Assembly (NCBI GenBank): GCA_945861265.1
Contig: CAMAUC010000021.1
Coordinates: 1-44,734, forward strand
Direction of reading: 5' to 3'
Length of the DNA stretch: 44,734 nt
Source: Rhizobium sp. Q54
GTDB lineage: Bacteria; Pseudomonadota; Alphaproteobacteria; Rhizobiales; Xanthobacteraceae
Shown here: one piece after another, positions 8,075-20,308 of the stretch
How positions within the stretch are numbered: the first letter of the stretch is position 1
How the letters are laid out: every line of letters starts with the position of its first letter
Program-made: the position numbers and the translations under genes
The notes under the pieces: generated by a model
What the model was told of the DNA's origin: nothing
What the model saw: only the letters and a program-made list of their open reading frames with translations
Databases searched by the model: none

Positions 8075-8638
8075 TTAGCGGCCGCCGCCGGGAGGTGGCG
8101 GCGCGAAGCAGCGGGCGCCGGCAATCGCACTTTGCGCCATCGGCATCAGGCCGGGTTCCGCGGCAAGCGCCCGGATGGCGATAATCCCGGTCGTTGTCGG
8201 GGACTCGACAATCAGCCGGTCCGCCGCGGTGATGTCTTCGTCTTCCGGCATCTGATTGTGCTGTTCGGCCGTCATCAAATCCAGCTCGACCACACGGCGT
8301 CCGGCGGCGCGGTCGTTGATCGCATAGTAGGCAACGTCGTAGCGCGTATAAAACGAGATCGACGTGTAAGCGAGGCTGACCGGAACGGTGAGCTTGAGCG
8401 GGCCTTTTGACAGGTCGTACCGGCAAACGGCGCTGGCAAATGCCGGATCCATGAACGTCATCGTCGCATTTTCCGGTCTCGGCAGGGGAATTGGTGTGAC
8501 CGTATTGACCGGCGCGATCGGCGTCAGCCGCGCATAGGCATCCTGCGTCGCGGTGCGTGGCAAGATAATGATCGTTGCGAGATGCACCACGCCACCGAGC
8601 AGGGCGCCGCCGCAAAGCAACAACAGCCACCGGATCAC
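8075..8638 (-). CDS. DUF1254 domain membrane protein
   Basis: The 187-residue protein opens with a single hydrophobic helix (MIRWLLLLCGGALLGGVVH). It continues with HLATIIILPRTATQDAYARL, a signature of the short DUF1254 proteins that are paired with DUF1214 proteins. The middle has SFYTRYDVAYYAINDRAAGR. Large DUF1254-DUF1214 proteins are single chains; here the two halves are separate genes. The start codon overlaps the stop of the upstream DUF1214 gene by 4 bp, indicating translational coupling. The biochemical role is not known. Confidence 0.85.
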   Translation of the reverse strand: MIRWLLLLCGGALLGGVVHLATIIILPRTATQDAYARLTPIAPVNTVTPIPLPRPENATMTFMDPAFASAVCRYDLSKGPLKLTVPVSLAYTSISFYTRYDVAYYAINDRAAGRRVVELDLMTAEQHNQMPEDEDITAADRLIVESPTTTGIIAIRALAAEPGLMPMAQSAIAGARCFAPPPPGGGR

Positions 8639-9213
8639 GGGCAGCTCCTGCTGATGATAGCTGGCATCGGCAATTCGCGACCGGCCTTGGTCGAAATGCC
8701 GACTGCTGTGTCATAGAACCGCAACACCAATGCATAGCGTTCGATGCCGCCGGTCGGAAGCCAATTGCCGGGATTGGCGCGTGGTGCGACCACGATTTCA
8801 AAGCTGCCGTCGGCGTGGCGCACGATTTCCTGGCTGGAGAAGCCGAAGCGTTCGACCGAATTGGCGACCAGACCGCCCTCGGCATTATAGAGCGTCAATG
8901 TCCAGAAGCGCGCCGCCGGCGTGACGCCGGACAAGACGACGTCACAGCGCCCGTCGAGCAGCTTGCCGCTATCGTCGGTTTGCGCGGTGAACGAGACACC
9001 ATCGCCGAGCGCCACCGGCAACTGTCCGGTGCGGGCAATCGTGGCGCGGGCATAGGGGTCGGCATCGGCGGTGCCGGTCTTCGGTCGGGCGGTCCAACTG
9101 CCAATGGTCAGCGCGCCGAAGGCGGCGCCGCGCGTCAGCGCAAAATAAGTTGCGCCGAGGCCAACGACCGCGGCGACTGCTAAGGCAAACAGCGTTCCGA
9201 TAAGCAGTCGCAC
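8635..9213 (-). CDS. DUF1214 domain membrane protein
   Basis: The 192-residue protein has an N-terminal hydrophobic helix (LIGTLFALAVAAVVGLGATY). A beta-rich domain follows with WTARPKTGTADADPYARA, FWTLTLYNAEGGLVAN and a final YALVLRFYDTAVG, as in DUF1214. It is the first gene of a two-gene unit with the DUF1254 protein, with a 4-bp overlap. The pair is common in rhizobia and probably forms an inner-membrane or periplasmic complex; this is inferred from the overlap only. Confidence 0.85.
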   Translation of the reverse strand: MRLLIGTLFALAVAAVVGLGATYFALTRGAAFGALTIGSWTARPKTGTADADPYARATIARTGQLPVALGDGVSFTAQTDDSGKLLDGRCDVVLSGVTPAARFWTLTLYNAEGGLVANSVERFGFSSQEIVRHADGSFEIVVAPRANPGNWLPTGGIERYALVLRFYDTAVGISTKAGRELPMPAIISRSCP

Positions 9214-9286
9214 GTTCGATCCGCTGGCAATGGGAAAGTGTTGATTCGTTTCCGAGAGACTACGCCGCCCGGGAGACGGCTGCTAA

Positions 9287-11551
9287 TCAGTTTCGGCCGC
9301 TGAAAGCCTGGCTCTCAAGCGCGGAGGCGAGAGCGGCGCCTTTGGCCGTGGCCGGAGAGGCGTCCGGGATTGGCGCCAGTGCCTGGTTCCTGCGATTGGT
9401 CGAGACGGTCGGTGGCAACGGTGTCATGGCGCGGTTGGCGTCGTCCATCATGCGCTCGACGCGGACCAGAATTTCGGCCCCGCGTTTCGACAGGATGGTC
9501 GGCCGCGGCGGCGGCTGTTCGGTTGCCTTGCCGCGGGCAACTTTGGCTTCCGGGCGCGCGGCCGGCACCGGAATGCCGGGCAATTGTTTGATTTCGATGC
9601 CTTGATGGGCATAGGACATGATGGCGTGCCATGTCATCGCCGGTAGCGCGCCGCCGGTCATCCGGTTGGTCGGGCTGTAATCGTCATTGCCGAACCAGAC
9701 TCCGCAAACGAAGTTGCCGGTGTAGCCCATGAACCAGGCGTCGCGATAATTGTTGGTCGTGCCGGTCTTGCCGGCCGAGATAATGCCGTCGAGGCGGGCG
9801 CGGCGCGCGGTGCCGGCTTCGACGACGCTGTTCATCATTTTGATCATGTCGGCGGCCACGCCCGCCGGCAAGGCACGGTGGGGCTTCGGACCGTCGCGGT
9901 CGAAACGCCAGATCAGATTGCCGTCGCCTGTGCGGACTTCAAGAATGGCATGCGGCTTTACCGCGATACCGAGATTGGGGAAGGTGGCATAGGCGCCGAC
10001 ATGTTCGAGCATGGTGACGGCGTCGGCGCCGATCGGCAGCGACGGCGTATCCGGCAGCGGCGTGGTGATGCCCATGTCGCGCGCGGTCTGGATGATGCGC
10101 GAGCGGCCAAGTTTGGCGTTGCCATCACCGATGGAGATCGACAACCGCACCGCGATCGTGTTGACCGAGTGGGTCAGGGCCTGAATCAAGGTCATCGAGC
10201 CGCTGTAGCCGTTGCCGTAATTGTGCGGGCACCAGTTGCCGAGGCAGATCGGCGCATCGACCACGATTGACGTCGGCTTATAGCCGTGTTCGAGCGCGGT
10301 GGCATAGACATAGGGCTTGAATGAGGAGCCGGGCTGGCGCATCGCATCGGTGGCGCGGTTGAACTGGCTGGCGCCGTAGTCGCGACCGCCGACCATGGCG
10401 CGCACTGCACCGTCATTTTCCATCAAGACTGAATTGGCCTGCGTGGCGTGATATTCCTGGCCGTATTGACGCAGCGAGTTTTCCACCGCGGCATCGGCGA
10501 CCTTTTGCAGATTGGTGTCGAGCGCGGTGCGGACTACGAACACGCGCTCGGTCATCGATTTGGGAAGCGTATCGACCAGCTGCTTCATCTGGTCGAAGGC
10601 CCAGTCGAGATAATAATTCGCGGCGCGATCGTCGCGACGATCGACGGGGGTAGCAGGGTGACGACGGGCGCCGAAGACCTGGCCTTCTGTCATAAAACCA
10701 GCTTCGACCAGATTATCCAGCACGACGTTGGCCCGCGCGCGCGCAGCCGGCAGATTGACGTGCGGCGCGAACTTGGTCGGCGCCTTGAACAGGCCGGCGA
10801 GCATCGCGCCTTCGGCCAAATTCACGTCACGCGCCGACTTGTTGAAATAATACTGCGCCGCCGCGTCCACGCCGAAGGCGCCGCCGCCCATGTAAGCGCG
10901 GTCGAGATACAATTTCAAAATCTCGTTCTTGGTCAGGCGCGACTCCAGCCACATGGCCAGGAACGCCTCCTTGATCTTGCGGTCGAGCGTGCGCTCGTTC
11001 GACAGAAACAGGTTCTTGGCCAATTGCTGTGACAAAGACGAGCCGCCCTGCACGACGCCGCCGGCCTTCGCATTGGTGACGACGGCGCGCAAGGTGCCGC
11101 CGATGTCGATGCCGAAATGCTCGTAGAAGCGCCGGTCCTCGGTCGCCAGCACCGCCTTGATCAGGTTGTCCGGGAACTGGTCGAGCGGGATCGAGTCGTT
11201 GTGGCGGATGCCGCGCGAGCCGACCTCGTTGCCGTAGCGGTCGAGGAAGGTGACGGCCAACTCGGACTTCTTCAGCCAGTCGTCGTCGGCGGTCATCTGG
11301 AAGGCCGGCGTCGCCAAGGCCAGCAGCAGCACGCCGCCGGCGGCGCCCAGCGTCGCGCCCTCCGAGGTCAACTCGACCAGGCCGCGCCGCCAGCCGGCGG
11401 TGTGGAAGCGGTCCATGAAGGTGGAAAAGCGCTCATAGCTTTCGCGCAGGCCGACGCCCGAGCGGAACACGCTGAAATCGACCCAGGCGTCGATGGCCAG
11501 CATCGCGCGCTTGATTTTGGGCTTCCAATCCTCGGGAAACAGGTCGCGCAA
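9287..11551 (-). CDS. Class A penicillin-binding protein, PBP1 type
   Basis: A bifunctional peptidoglycan synthase of 754 residues acting at the outer face of the inner membrane. A transmembrane segment lies at about 65-87. The glycosyltransferase domain contains ATEDRRFYEHFGID and GGSSLSQQLAKNL. The transpeptidase domain contains SSFK near residue 409 (active serine), SVN near 460 and KTGTT near 594, so all penicillin-binding motifs are present. A Pro-rich tail follows. The most likely start is TTG 11551: the frame closes upstream at a TAA and has no ATG before MRDLFPEDW. Homologues are called PBP1A or MrcA-like; the exact subfamily is not assigned. Confidence 0.93.
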   Translation of the reverse strand: MRDLFPEDWKPKIKRAMLAIDAWVDFSVFRSGVGLRESYERFSTFMDRFHTAGWRRGLVELTSEGATLGAAGGVLLLALATPAFQMTADDDWLKKSELAVTFLDRYGNEVGSRGIRHNDSIPLDQFPDNLIKAVLATEDRRFYEHFGIDIGGTLRAVVTNAKAGGVVQGGSSLSQQLAKNLFLSNERTLDRKIKEAFLAMWLESRLTKNEILKLYLDRAYMGGGAFGVDAAAQYYFNKSARDVNLAEGAMLAGLFKAPTKFAPHVNLPAARARANVVLDNLVEAGFMTEGQVFGARRHPATPVDRRDDRAANYYLDWAFDQMKQLVDTLPKSMTERVFVVRTALDTNLQKVADAAVENSLRQYGQEYHATQANSVLMENDGAVRAMVGGRDYGASQFNRATDAMRQPGSSFKPYVYATALEHGYKPTSIVVDAPICLGNWCPHNYGNGYSGSMTLIQALTHSVNTIAVRLSISIGDGNAKLGRSRIIQTARDMGITTPLPDTPSLPIGADAVTMLEHVGAYATFPNLGIAVKPHAILEVRTGDGNLIWRFDRDGPKPHRALPAGVAADMIKMMNSVVEAGTARRARLDGIISAGKTGTTNNYRDAWFMGYTGNFVCGVWFGNDDYSPTNRMTGGALPAMTWHAIMSYAHQGIEIKQLPGIPVPAARPEAKVARGKATEQPPPRPTILSKRGAEILVRVERMMDDANRAMTPLPPTVSTNRRNQALAPIPDASPATAKGAALASALESQAFSGRN

Positions 11552-11858
11552 GGCGGTTTTGCCCTTAATCGGTGGCCATCGGAGGCGTTAAGCGAGGGCT
11601 TAGCGCCCCGCGCGAGGGGTAATATAGCGTATCCGGGCCGGATTTCCCACAATTCGGCTGACGTGCCGGCCGGTTAACGGCCGGCAAGGTGAACGGCAAG
11701 TGGGGCGGAAATGGGCCCTCTTCTTCCCGCCCCACAGCCTGTTGAAGCCAGGCGTGAACGCCCTTTCGGCCGGGAAGCATCGGGTGGGGGTGATTATGCC
11801 CGAACTGGGATATATTCGGGTTGGGTCCAGCCCGCGCAACTGGATCATGAGGCCCGCT
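11552..11858. other. Divergent intergenic region
   Basis: About 300 bp separating the penicillin-binding protein gene from the XRE regulator. It contains a hairpin, GCCGGCC-7 nt-GGCCGGC at 11661-11681, and a TATATT at about 11811 that could be a -10 box for the regulator. No toxin gene accompanies the regulator here. Confidence 0.4.
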
Positions 11859-12206
11859 ATGGCAAAGCAAAGCGTTAGAAGCCCGAAGCAGGAGGCGATC
11901 GTTCGCGGCAGCGGCAACGTCTTCGCCGATTTGAATTTTCCCGATGCCGAGGAGCGGCAGACCAAGCTGCGGCTGGCGCACGCGCTTAATGCGGTCATCG
12001 ACGCCTCGAGGCTGACGCAGGAGGCGGCGGCAACGCGGCTCGGCCTCAACCAGCCCAAGGTCTCGGCGCTGCGCAACTACAGACTGGAAGGATTTTCGGT
12101 CGAGCGGCTGATGGCGCTGCTCAATGCGCTCGACCGCGATATCGAGATCGTCATTCGCAAGAAGCCGAAGTCGCGCGGCGCGCGGATTAGTGTGGTGGCG
12201 GCGTGA
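11859..12206 (+). CDS. XRE-family HTH protein, HigA/antitoxin-like
   Basis: The 115-residue protein carries a Cro/C1-type helix-turn-helix at about 55-90 (LTQEAAATRLGLNQPKVSAL), then FSVERLMALLNALDRDIEIV. That ending is typical of a family usually found as antitoxins behind Gp49-like (RelE/HigB) toxins. No toxin gene precedes it here, so it is an orphan. ATG 11859 was chosen at MAKQSVRSPK; ATG 11847 is also in frame. It lies next to the broken restriction-modification gene and may be part of the same accessory patch. Confidence 0.8.
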   Translation: MAKQSVRSPKQEAIVRGSGNVFADLNFPDAEERQTKLRLAHALNAVIDASRLTQEAAATRLGLNQPKVSALRNYRLEGFSVERLMALLNALDRDIEIVIRKKPKSRGARISVVAA

Positions 12207-12210
12207 GGGC

Positions 12211-13911
12211 CTAAGCCGCGCGGCGGATGGAGTAGGTCTTGCCGTCGCGCGTCGATACGTGGCCAAGCCGCGTCAGCGAGTCCAGCACGTCGCCGATATA
12301 TTTCTCGAGGTTTTTAGAGCCACGGAATCCGGCAGCGATATCCTTGACGGTGACCGCGCCGCTTGAGGCCGCAAGTGCTGCGAAGACCGCGGCGGTCTGG
12401 CTGACAGCATCGGTCGGGAACGAGGCCTTGCGCGCGGCGGGTTCGGCGAGGCCGAGCTCGGCGGCGATCTGCGCGCCTTCTTCCTTTGCCGCCATCTTGT
12501 CGAGGCCCTTGCCGAAGCGCGGAATCTGATAGTCGGGCCGCAGCCAGCGGACGTGGCCGCGCTTCGCCTTCGAGGCGCTTCATCAATTCCAGCGACACAT
12601 AGAGAAAGTTGCCGGTGCCGCAGGCGGGATCGAGCACGCGCGTTTCGCAGAGTTTGTCGTGAAACGCCTTCACTTCGTCGGCGGCGCCATTCTTGTCGCC
12701 GGCATTGCGTTTGACTTCGGCGGCGGCCTGCACATTGCGCCAATCCTCGCGCAGCGGCTCGATGATGGTGGCGACCACCAGCCGCTCGACATAGGCGCGC
12801 GGCGTGTAGTGCGCGCCCAGGCGCTTTCGCTCCGCCGGATCGAGCGCCTGTTCGAGCAGGGTGCCGAAGATCGCCGGCTCGACCTCGTGCCAGTCCTTTA
12901 ATGCCGCTTCGTATAATTCGCCGATTTCCTCGCGGCCGAGCGGCAGCGCCCTGGCGTCGGCGAACAGATTGCCGTTGAAGCGCAGCACGTTCTTGCGAAT
13001 GCTGGTCGAGAACGCGCATCGTTCATCGACTTCCACAATTCCTCCAGCAGCGGCACGAAAGCGGCCGGCGATTTGCGGGCGTCATCCAACAATTCGATGA
13101 AGGCGTTTTCGGGCAGCAATTTCACGCTGGAGGCAAACATTGTGAACAGGCAGCGCATGAGAAACTGCGCGACCTGTTCTGCCGGATATTTCTTGGCTTC
13201 CATCGCTTTTGAGACGGCGGCGAGTCGCTCGGCGATTTCGCGCGTGACCTTGGCGGCGGTCTTCGTCGGATCGAGCGCCTGCGGCTCCTGCCAGATGCGC
13301 GTGAGCGTGTCGCGCACCTCCTTCTTGCGCAGGTCTTCCAGGTAGATGCGGAAGCTCTGGCGATCGGGAAACTGGGTGTAGTTCTTTCCCTGTCCAGTGA
13401 AGTCGGCATAGACCTCGATGCAATGGCCGACGTCGCACACGAGAATGAACGGCGGCCAGCCATGCGACGGCGGCAAAGCGCGGGCATATTCCTCGGCCTG
13501 CCTTTTGGCATTGAGCATCAGCACGTCCCAGGCACGCGCCGCTCCGCGCTTGCCGCGATCGGCCGGCTCGTCGCCGGCGGCGAACAGATCGTCCTGGTTC
13601 TTGATTTCCTTGTTGCCGCCTTTCCAGCGGCTCTGCTTGGCCTCAAGGACAAAAGAGCCCTTGCGATAAAGATCGATGCGGCCGGCCCGGTCGCCATCAT
13701 CGTGATGGCGCGTGACGGCACGCTCGAACACATAATCGTTGGCTTCGTGGGTGGCGTCGGCGGGATCGGGCTGCGGCAGCTCCAGCACCGCGCACATTTC
13801 CTTCAGGAACGAGACATAGTTCGCGCGTTCCTGGCCGCCTTCGCGGCCCTGCCAGCGCGCAATGAAGCTTTCGACGGGATCGTTCTTGTTGTGCGGGGTC
13901 TGCGCGTCCAT
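12211..13911 (-). pseudogene. Decayed MmeI-like type II restriction-methylation gene
   Basis: The intact family is a single chain with an N-terminal PD-(D/E)XK nuclease, an N6-adenine methyltransferase and a recognition domain, roughly 900-1100 residues. The N-terminal part (from ATG 13911) includes GRIDLYRKGSFVLEAKQS with the nuclease D and EAK residues. Near 13015-13025 the frame breaks: LWKSMND is continued in another frame by [16 protein letters not shown], consistent with loss of one base. Motif I ([11 protein letters not shown]) follows. After MKRLEGE the frame shifts again straight into [15 protein letters not shown] and the C-terminal tail. Several hundred residues, including the catalytic NPPY and the recognition domain, are missing. 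It cannot make an active methylase. Confidence 0.85.
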
Positions 13912-14072
13912 GTGGGCGCGACGATACGCAGGCGAGGAGGCTTTGGGAACGCTGGATTTACCGATGGAGGCAAAAGGTTCGCGCTGTGGCGAAGACGGCG
14001 GCGCGAAAAACCGCGCTTGACAACCGGCAAGGGAATGTTCACTATATGTTCCTTAGTGGAGAGGAGGGTTTC

Positions 14073-14246
14073 GTGGCAACCAATCCGCCGAAAGGCGACG
14101 GCCACCGCAACGGTGAAGTCCGCCAGCGCTCGCAGGTCTTCAACCCAAAGACCGACCAGTGGGTGAAGCGCGATACGAAGTCCGGACAATTCATGGATGT
14201 GAAGCAGGACGGCGAAAAGTTCAAAGGCGTGCGGCGGGAGAAGTAA
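14073..14246 (+). CDS. Small conserved hypothetical protein
   Basis: The 57-residue product starts MATNPPKGDGHRNGEVRQR and contains TDQWVKRDTKSGQFMDVK then FKGVRREK. This is a recognisable small conserved family scattered in proteobacteria. GTG 14073 is chosen because GAGAGGAGGG lies four bases upstream; the frame is open further 5' but lacks a comparable ribosome binding site. Highly charged, probably soluble, function unknown. It lies between the broken methyltransferase gene and a pair of tiny membrane-protein genes. Confidence 0.75.
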   Translation: MATNPPKGDGHRNGEVRQRSQVFNPKTDQWVKRDTKSGQFMDVKQDGEKFKGVRREK

Positions 14247-14266
14247 CCCCGTAGTCGGGTGGTGCC

Positions 14267-14497
14267 ATGTTTTTGGTCCGTAATGAGCGAACGAAGCTAA
14301 CGGCAACGTGGTTGAACACGCTAGCGACGGCTTTGGTGGCGGCCGGTTCGTTTGGGCCTTTCGCAGCGCGACTCTACGGATTGTCGAATGCACCGTTCGA
14401 CGGCACGTATCTGACGATTTCCGCCGGCATTTGTTTTCTCGGTGGGTTGAGCTTACATCTAGGCGGCATACTCTTCTTGCGGAGGCTGCGCGAATGA
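14267..14497 (+). CDS. Small two-helix membrane protein
   Basis: A 76-residue protein with two hydrophobic segments: about 16-35 (LNTLATALVAAGSFGPFAA) and about 48-68 (LTISAGICFLGGLSLHLGG), then a basic end (LFLRRLRE). The start MFLVRNERTKL resembles small hypothetical membrane proteins often found near restriction systems and in mobile regions. The stop TGA overlaps the ATG of the next gene by 4 bp (ATGA), so the two are translationally coupled. Confidence 0.65.
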   Translation: MFLVRNERTKLTATWLNTLATALVAAGSFGPFAARLYGLSNAPFDGTYLTISAGICFLGGLSLHLGGILFLRRLRE

Positions 14498-14625
14498 ACA
14501 CATATGATATTCTCGCTTTGGCCTGGATTCCGGTTTCTGTCGCGCTCGTGATCGCCTTTGCCTTTTCGCTCGGCTGGATCGAAGACCGTGTCGAGAGACG
14601 CAAAAGCCAGCGCGCCGCTGAGTAG
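14494..14625 (+). CDS. 43-residue single-pass membrane protein
   Basis: It begins MNTYDILALAWIPVSVALV, has one transmembrane helix to about residue 27 and ends in a charged tail (EDRVERRKSQRAAE). Its ATG overlaps the stop of the previous small membrane gene by 4 bp, which supports both as real. The function is unknown; a small two-component membrane complex is a possible reading. Confidence 0.6.
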   Translation: MNTYDILALAWIPVSVALVIAFAFSLGWIEDRVERRKSQRAAE

Positions 14626-14641
14626 GCAATTGGGAAGGTCT

Positions 14642-14682
14642 GGACTATAGTCCTTGACAGCGTGACGCTGCTCCGCTATCCT
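14642..14682 (+). promoter_or_regulatory. Sigma70-like promoter with upstream palindrome, copy A
   Basis: A perfect 12-bp palindrome GGACTATAGTCC (14642-14653) touches a consensus -35 box TTGACA (14654-14659). A 17-bp spacer (14660-14676) leads to TATCCT (14677-14682). The spacer shares CGTGACGCTGCTCCGC with the promoter at 32089-32117, and similarity continues about 25 bp past the -10 box. It drives the helix-turn-helix gene starting at 14716. Confidence 0.7.
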
Positions 14683-14715
14683 TCCGGCATCCTCCACAAC
14701 TGCATCCGAAATCCC

Positions 14716-15645
14716 ATGACACCACGCTCTTCGCAGCGCGCGCGGGCGCGCGAGATTTATCGGGAGATGGCGGGGGCCGTGGCAGACGGCGCGAATGCCT
14801 TGCCATGCACCCCCCTCCCTAACCCTCCCCCACAAGGGGGGAGGGAACCGACAGAACGAGCCTCGCCAGTAGAGCCAAGCCTCACCGAAAAAGTGCGCGC
14901 GCTCTATGAAAAATCCGCGGTGCCGGTGCGCGAGATTGCCCGCATCGCCGGCGTCACCGAGCGCACATTGTACCGCTATGTCGAGAAAGGTGACTGGAGG
15001 CGGCGCCACGCTTGCGCGGCCCGGGACGAGGCGGTCGCTTCTGCCAATCGCGGCCGGCGCTGGCAGGTTTCGCCGGAGCGCCAGATTCTGGATGGCCGGG
15101 CCGACGTCGCCCCCGCCAAAGGCGCGGGCGGGCGCTTCATCCGCCGCGAGGACATTGGCAAACCTTTCGCCAAAGGCCTGAAGGCGATCGATCCTTCCGG
15201 CCGCGCCAGGGCGCTCGCGGCGTGCGGCAAGGCGTCGCGTCTGTCGCGCCGGGCGCAGGCCAAGGCTTTGGCGGAAAGCCGCTGCGCGGCCGGCCTTGAC
15301 GCAATCGATGCCACCAACCTGGCCTTGGCCGCGCTCAACCAGTTTCGCCGCGATTTCAACACGCCCGCCGCGATGCCTCGCTTGCGTCCGCGCAAGCCGC
15401 ACGAATGGCCGCGCGAGGAACCCAAACAAAAGGGCCGCAAGAAAGCGATCCTGCCGGCGTCGCTCTATGCTGCTTCCGAACGCGCGCATCTGCGGACAGT
15501 CGAGGCCGCCTTGCGCCTCTGGCAGGCCTTTGTCCCCCCGCTTGCGGCACAGCGCGCCGCCGCGGCATCGCCGCCTCCCGCATTGCCGGACCCGGCCTAT
15601 GGCCCGGATGATTTCCGGGCTTGGCTTCCTCCCGCGGCGCGCTGA
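14716..15645 (+). CDS. HTH protein, terminase-small-subunit-like or regulator
   Basis: The protein has about 309 residues. An N-terminal helical segment (RARAREIYREMAGAVADGAN) is followed by an inserted Pro/Gly-rich peptide encoded by a palindromic repeat. A helix-turn-helix then follows with KVRALYEKSAVPVREIARIA and GVTERTLYRYVEKGDWRRR, resembling small-terminase or transposase-type HTH domains. The rest is Ala/Arg-rich and unassigned. ATG 14716 is chosen; an upstream in-frame GTG at 14662 lies inside the promoter spacer and cannot be the start. It could be a phage-derived packaging gene or a transcription factor. Confidence 0.7.
   Translation: MTPRSSQRARAREIYREMAGAVADGANALPCTPLPNPPPQGGREPTERASPVEPSLTEKVRALYEKSAVPVREIARIAGVTERTLYRYVEKGDWRRRHACAARDEAVASANRGRRWQVSPERQILDGRADVAPAKGAGGRFIRREDIGKPFAKGLKAIDPSGRARALAACGKASRLSRRAQAKALAESRCAAGLDAIDATNLALAALNQFRRDFNTPAAMPRLRPRKPHEWPREEPKQKGRKKAILPASLYAASERAHLRTVEAALRLWQAFVPPLAAQRAAAASPPPALPDPAYGPDDFRAWLPPAAR
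14809..14848. repeat. Palindromic repeat inside a coding region
   Basis: CCCTCCCCC (14823-14831) and GGGGGAGGG (14837-14845) form a 9-bp stem with a 5-nt loop. The flank CCCCCCTCCCTAA continues the pattern. Such CCCTCCCCC/GGGGGAGGG repeats are, from memory, common between genes in many proteobacteria. Here the repeat is in frame and encodes PLPNPPPQGGRE within the HTH protein without breaking it. Confidence 0.75.
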
Positions 15646-15797
15646 CGCGGCCCAAGCCGTCCCGCGCGTAAGTTCCATGCGCAAAAGCCGGGCATTTCGC
15701 GGCCTTGCCGGTGTTTACCGCGAGAAACATGACGTTTTCGGCGCAGGCCTAGCGTGCTAGACAGACGCCGGGTGGAGACGTGGGGAGTCTTTAGCGC

Positions 15798-18981
<3,184 letters not shown>

Positions 18982-18992
<11 letters not shown>

Positions 18993-20214
18993 TCAAGGTC
19001 AGCCCCAAGGACAGCGCCAAGAACGGCCCATTGTAACGCGCCGGGGCTTGCGCATTGCCGCCATCGCCGCCTGCGCCATCGTCGCGGTCGTCGTCATCTC
19101 CGGCATCACCATGCGCCGCATGGCCGATGCCCGCCTGAGTGAATGGACCGAAAGCCAAGCGCTGCCGGTCGTCAAGGTCGAGGCGCCCGATCTGCGTGGC
19201 AAAAAATCCAGCATCGAACTGCCGGGCCGGCTGGAAGCCTATTCGCAGGCGCAGATATTCGCGCGCGTCAGCGGCTATCTGAAAAATCTCAATGTCGATA
19301 TCGGTACGCCGGTCAAAGCCGGGAACTTGCTGGCCGAAATCGACGCGCCCGATCTCGATCAGCAGATCATGCAGGCCGAGGCCGACGTCGGCGCCGCTCA
19401 AGCCAACCTGACGCTCGCCCGCGGCATTCTCGAACGCGGCCAATCGCTGATCACGTCCGGCGCGGTTTCCAAGCAGACGCTCGATCAGCGCGCCGCCGAT
19501 GCCGACAACCGGCAGGGCATGGTGAAGTCGATGCAGGCCAATCTTGACCGGCTGAAGGTGCTTGAAAAATACAAGCGCATCACCGCGCCGTTCGACGGGC
19601 TGGTGACGGCGCGCACCACCGATGTCGGCGCGCTGATCAATGCCGGCTCGAGCGGCGGTCCGGCGCTTTTCGTTGTCTCCGACATTACCAAGCTGCGCGG
19701 CTACATCAACGTGCCGCAAAATTACGTGCCGAGCATCAAGATCGGCACCAAGGCGCAGATCACGGTGCCGGAATATCGCGACCGCAAATTTGCCGCGACG
19801 GTAGAAGCGTCGGCGCAGTCGGTCGATCCGACCTCCGGCACCACGCGCATGCTGCTGGCGGTCGATAATCCGAGCGGCGAATTGATGACCGGCGCTTTCG
19901 CCAATGTGCAGCTTGAACTGCCGAGCCCGGAAACCTCGATCCATGTGCCGGCGAGCGCGCTGATTTTCAACCAGAACGGCATGCAGGTGGCGACCGTCGG
20001 CGCCGACGGGCGTATCGCGCTCAAGGTGGTGACGATCGCGCGCGATCTCGGCCGCGAAGTCGAAATTGGCTCCGGTCTGACCGCGCAGGACCGGATCGTC
20101 GCCAGTCCGCCGGACGGCATTGCCTCGGGCGACGAAGTGCGCATTGCCGGCGAGCCGAAACTCAAGGATACAGCGTCGACCAAGCGGGCGGCTCAGCCCA
20201 AGCCGCCGGGCTGA
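18982..20214 (+). CDS. RND membrane-fusion (HlyD/AcrA-like) adaptor
   Basis: A periplasmic adaptor of about 410 residues that would link the RND pump to an outer-membrane channel. It has a cytoplasmic N-terminus, one transmembrane segment at about 22-42, and then a biotinyl-lipoyl-like region containing AQIFARVSGYLKNLNVDIG and PVKAGNLLAEID. An alpha-helical hairpin (ADVGAAQANLTLARGILERG) is followed by the matching half-motif ITAPFDGLVTARTTDVGALI. The start ATG 18982 overlaps the pump gene and has GGAG just upstream. Permease-then-adaptor order is the reverse of acrAB but is used by related rhizobial pumps. Confidence 0.93.
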
Positions 20215-20308
20215 GGCGGCCGATCCACCGGTAAAATAGCCCGCCATCAAAAGCGGCCATGACGCGGCGCGCCGAGCCCGCTACAAGGCCGGCAAAGGAT
20301 ATTCGCGC

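Noticed and set aside
14662-14715. A GTG start for the HTH gene at 14662 (and the equivalent GTG at 32097 for the small membrane gene)
   Set aside because: Both GTG codons lie inside the 17-bp spacer of the shared promoter, upstream of the expected transcription start, so the encoded MTLLRY peptides are chance readings of the promoter.
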